A stretch of DNA of 7,215 nt. Origin: Parcubacteria group bacterium GW2011_GWA2_45_30 (lineage in GTDB: Bacteria; Patescibacteriota; Minisyncoccia; Sungbacterales; HO2-52-23). This document shows, piece after piece, positions 4,897 to 7,215 of the stretch. Below the pieces are notes generated by a model that did no database searches, was not told the DNA's origin, and worked only from the letters and a program-made list of their open reading frames with translations. A program made the position numbers and the translations under genes. The stretch lies in NCBI GenBank assembly GCA_001001625.1, contig LCKU01000029.1:1-7215 (forward strand), read 5' to 3'. Every line of letters begins with the position of its first letter. Position 1 is the first letter of the stretch.

Positions 4897-6634
4897 GAAG
4901 CAAGAATCAAGATTGTGCCAAAATTGTAAAAATGAGTTCGTCATCGAACCGGAGGATTTTGCGTTTTATGAAAAAATCTCTGTTCCTCCGCCGACTTGGT
5001 GCCCAGAGTGCAGAATGATGCGGCGCATGAGTTTTGGCAACCACTTGAATATGTACAAAAGAAAGGATGATTTAAACAAAAAAGAAATACTTTCAGTTTA
5101 CGATAAAGATGCTCCATTTCCTGTTTATACAACTGAAGATTGGTGGTCTGATAAATGGGATCCACTGCAATTTGGCAGAGAGTATAATTTTAAAGTTCCG
5201 TTTTTTTCTCAATTTTTAGATCTGTATCACAAAGTGCCGCAAATGAATCTCGTGAATATTAATTCCATTAATTGTGATTACTGTCCCAAAATTGTGAATG
5301 CGAAGAGTTGCTATCTTTCCATTGGGTTTGGAATAGAAAATTGTATATACGGTTACTATTCGCGATGTTCTAAAGATTCCATTAGCTATTTTAACTTAAA
5401 TTTTTCGGAGAAATGTTACGAATGCGTCGATTGTTATAAGTGTTATTCTCTTTTCTTCTCACAGGATTGTGTTGAGTGCTACGATTCAAAATTTCTAATA
5501 GATTGTCGAAATTGTCATGACTGTTTTGGATGCGTAAATTTACGGAATAGGTCATTTTGCATATTCAATAAGCAATACACTAAAGAAGAATATAAAAAAA
5601 TAATGAATGAATATGATTTCGGCAGCAACGAAGGCATTAAACAAGCAATGGAAAAACTTAGCAATCTTAAAATTAGCTTACCGAGGCGTTATTCCATTCT
5701 AAATAAATGCTCTAATGTCACAGGGAATCATGTATCGAATTCCATTGATTCATTTGATTGTTTTGATATATCCGAAGATAGCAGTTTAGAAAGAGTTAAA
5801 TATTTAATTGTAGGAAGCTCCATGAGAGATTGTTATGATTCATTTACTGGGGGAGAAGGTATAGAATTATCCGCTGAATTTATGTTAACCTTTGGAGGCC
5901 GCAATAACTTCGCGACTATAAACGTTCTAGAATCTTATAATGTTAAATATTCGATTGATTGTTACAACTCAAGTAATTTATTTGGATGTGTTGGTTTGCG
6001 TAAGAAGGAATATTGTATTCTCAATAAACAATTTACCAAAAAAGAATACGATGTGTTACTTCCAAAAATTATTCAAAATATGATAGACAATCCATTTTTA
6101 GATAATAAAGGAAGAATTTATAAATATGGAGAATTTTTTCCAGATGAATTTTCTCCTTTTGCTTACAATAAAACTGTCGCTCAAGAGAATTTCCCTTTAA
6201 AAAAAGAACAAGTGCTTGATAGAGGTTATTCTTGGAAAGATCGTGAAAAAAGAAATTATCAAGTGACAATAAAATCTAAAGACCTCCCGGACCATATTAA
6301 GGATGTGCAAGATAATATTTTAAACCAAGTCATTGGCTGCGAGCACGAAGGAAAATGTAACGAGCAATGCACAGAGGCATTCAGAATTATTCCACAAGAA
6401 TTGAAATTCTATAGGGAAATGAATTTAGCGTTACCAAAACTTTGCCCAAATTGCAGGCATTATCAGAGAATGAAACAACGAAGTCCTTTAAAGCTCTGGC
6501 AGCGCGCGTGCATGTGCGAGGTGAAAAACCATGGGCATGAGGAAAAATGCCAAAACGAATTCGAAACTTCATATGCTCCAGACCGCCCAGAGATAGTTTA
6601 TTGTGAAGCGTGCTATAAGGATGAAGTATCCTAA
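4895..6634 (+). CDS. Cysteine-rich multi-zinc-ribbon protein of unknown function (CPR-type family)
   Basis: 579 residues from ATG 4895; GTG 4865 would add ten residues coded by the inverted repeat and is less likely. No signal peptide or membrane helix is seen. Order: zinc ribbon C8/C11-C36/C39 with FVIEPEDFAFYEK between the pairs; an aromatic segment (EDWWSDKWDP, 81-90); a Cys/Tyr-rich stretch (127-222) with cysteines every few residues (C174, 177, 180, 183, 192, 195, 204, 207, 210, 213) and irregular repeats that could stack as a solenoid; a linker; a second, cysteine-poor copy ending near 385; a C-terminal ribbon (C488/C492-C517/C520, with FRIIPQELKFYRE) echoing the N-terminal one; and a final CMC...C552...CEAC module. 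I know such proteins as common, uncharacterised CPR genes, often given the meaningless name 'caib/baif family'. Metal binding is a strong inference; the role is not known. The gene is AT-richer than its neighbours. No Shine-Dalgarno precedes the ATG, which is held in a hairpin. The ABC gene follows after 5 bases. Confidence 0.88.
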   Translation: MKQESRLCQNCKNEFVIEPEDFAFYEKISVPPPTWCPECRMMRRMSFGNHLNMYKRKDDLNKKEILSVYDKDAPFPVYTTEDWWSDKWDPLQFGREYNFKVPFFSQFLDLYHKVPQMNLVNINSINCDYCPKIVNAKSCYLSIGFGIENCIYGYYSRCSKDSISYFNLNFSEKCYECVDCYKCYSLFFSQDCVECYDSKFLIDCRNCHDCFGCVNLRNRSFCIFNKQYTKEEYKKIMNEYDFGSNEGIKQAMEKLSNLKISLPRRYSILNKCSNVTGNHVSNSIDSFDCFDISEDSSLERVKYLIVGSSMRDCYDSFTGGEGIELSAEFMLTFGGRNNFATINVLESYNVKYSIDCYNSSNLFGCVGLRKKEYCILNKQFTKKEYDVLLPKIIQNMIDNPFLDNKGRIYKYGEFFPDEFSPFAYNKTVAQENFPLKKEQVLDRGYSWKDREKRNYQVTIKSKDLPDHIKDVQDNILNQVIGCEHEGKCNEQCTEAFRIIPQELKFYREMNLALPKLCPNCRHYQRMKQRSPLKLWQRACMCEVKNHGHEEKCQNEFETSYAPDRPEIVYCEACYKDEVS

Positions 6635-6639
6635 AAATC

Positions 6640-7215
6640 ATGTTTTCAGAAAAAGTTCTTGCAGTAAAAAATCTGGTGAAATCGTATCATGGCATCCGGG
6701 CGGTGGATGGCATTAGTTTTGGCGTGGCTGCGGGAGAAATTGTGGGGCTTTTGGGACCTAATGGCGCTGGTAAGACCTCAACCATAAATATGATCCTTGG
6801 GTTGCTGGAACCCGATGCGGGAGAAATTTCTGTATTCGGCAAGAATTTTAAAACGCACCGCAGTGAAATTCTGTCCAAGGTGAGTTTCGCCGCCGTATAT
6901 GCCCAATTGCCCGGGAATTTATGGGTTGAGCAAAATTTACGGATTTTTGCTATTCTATACGGCATTCCAAACCCCAAGAAAAAGGTTCAACTTCTCATGC
7001 AGGAGTTTGAACTTACCCAGTTTGCGCGATCCAAGACCGCTTTTCTTTCCTCGGGCGAGCAATCGCGCCTGAATCTTGCCAAGGCCATGTTGAATGATCC
7101 GAAACTTATTTTACTCGATGAACCGACCGCGTCGGTTGATCCTTCAACCTCGGAAATTCTGCGGAGCCGTATTTTGGAATATGCGCGCGCGAATCAGTCC
7201 GGAATTTTATGGACC
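6640..7215 (+). CDS. ABC transporter ATP-binding subunit (3' partial)
   Basis: Open frame from ATG 6640 to the window end, 192 residues so far of a usual 230-330. It shows Walker A GPNGAGKT (39-46), a Q-loop glutamine at about 89, the signature LSSGEQ (136-141), Walker B LILLDEP (156-162) and the D-loop SVDP (165-168). The order and spacing are those of a complete nucleotide-binding domain up to just before the switch histidine. The Walker A with LSSGEQ and YGIPNPKKKV pattern resembles the DrrA/ABC-2 exporter ATPases, so a membrane permease gene should follow. The substrate cannot be inferred. The gene begins 5 bases after the cysteine-rich gene and may be co-transcribed with it. No good Shine-Dalgarno is found: AAGGA (6617-6621) is 18 bases from the ATG. 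GTG 6676 is a less likely start, since it would cut into the first strand. Confidence 0.93.
   Translation, partial: MFSEKVLAVKNLVKSYHGIRAVDGISFGVAAGEIVGLLGPNGAGKTSTINMILGLLEPDAGEISVFGKNFKTHRSEILSKVSFAAVYAQLPGNLWVEQNLRIFAILYGIPNPKKKVQLLMQEFELTQFARSKTAFLSSGEQSRLNLAKAMLNDPKLILLDEPTASVDPSTSEILRSRILEYARANQSGILWT

Noticed and set aside
1..7215. Alternative genetic code with TGA read as glycine or tryptophan
   Set aside because: All complete genes are full-length or explained without in-frame TGA, and the ligase shortfall ends in TAA.

Overview
The window looks like bacterial chromosome with tightly packed genes, all on the + strand. It holds five complete genes, one apparently interrupted gene (3447-4001), and a gene cut off at each end. 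My best guess for the source is a member of the Candidate Phyla Radiation (Patescibacteria, Parcubacteria-like). The reason is family recognition: the large cysteine-rich zinc-ribbon protein, the small Cas4-like nuclease, the small DUF4258-like protein and the 'LSSGEQ' type ABC ATPase are all kinds of gene I associate with those genomes. This is recollection, not a search. All complete genes end in TAA or TAG and read through without in-frame TGA, so the standard bacterial code is sufficient.

Region 1 (1-1688): the 3' part of an AMP-forming acyl-CoA synthetase is followed one base later by a hotdog acyl-CoA thioesterase. They end at an intrinsic terminator whose hairpin contains the thioesterase stop codon. 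The synthetase stops about 30 residues before the family's normal end and so lacks the A10 lysine. Region 2 (about 1700-3408): a full-length MIO-type aromatic amino acid / histidine ammonia-lyase with a very good ribosome binding site and its own terminator, again overlapping the stop codon. A lyase next to an acid:CoA ligase and a thioesterase is the most coherent biochemical story here: amino acid to aryl-acrylate to aryl-acryloyl-CoA, with a thioesterase able to release or recycle the acid. The active-site pair is Ser-Leu, not the Ser-His of classical HutH, so histidine may not be the substrate.

Region 3 (3409-4110): a small DUF4258-like gene whose middle is occupied by a nested palindromic element of about 150 bp (3651-3801), read through in frame. 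A -10/-35 pair and a structured leader for the next gene follow. Region 4 (4111-4788): a small standalone PD-(D/E)XK (Cas4/RecB-like) nuclease with two CxxC pairs.

Region 5 (4789-4896): an intergenic stretch organised as a large hairpin. A perfect 14-bp inverted repeat (4798-4811 / 4883-4896) brackets it, and its right arm ends inside the start codon of the next gene. Region 6 (4895-6634): an AT-rich, 579-residue protein of unknown function with zinc-ribbon modules at both ends and an internally duplicated cysteine-rich middle. Region 7 (6640-7215): the N-terminal 192 residues of an ABC transporter ATPase, running off the window edge and only 5 bp after the previous stop.

The points most worth following up are the lyase/ligase/thioesterase neighbourhood, the palindromic element inside a reading frame, and the start-codon-embracing hairpin before the cysteine-rich gene.
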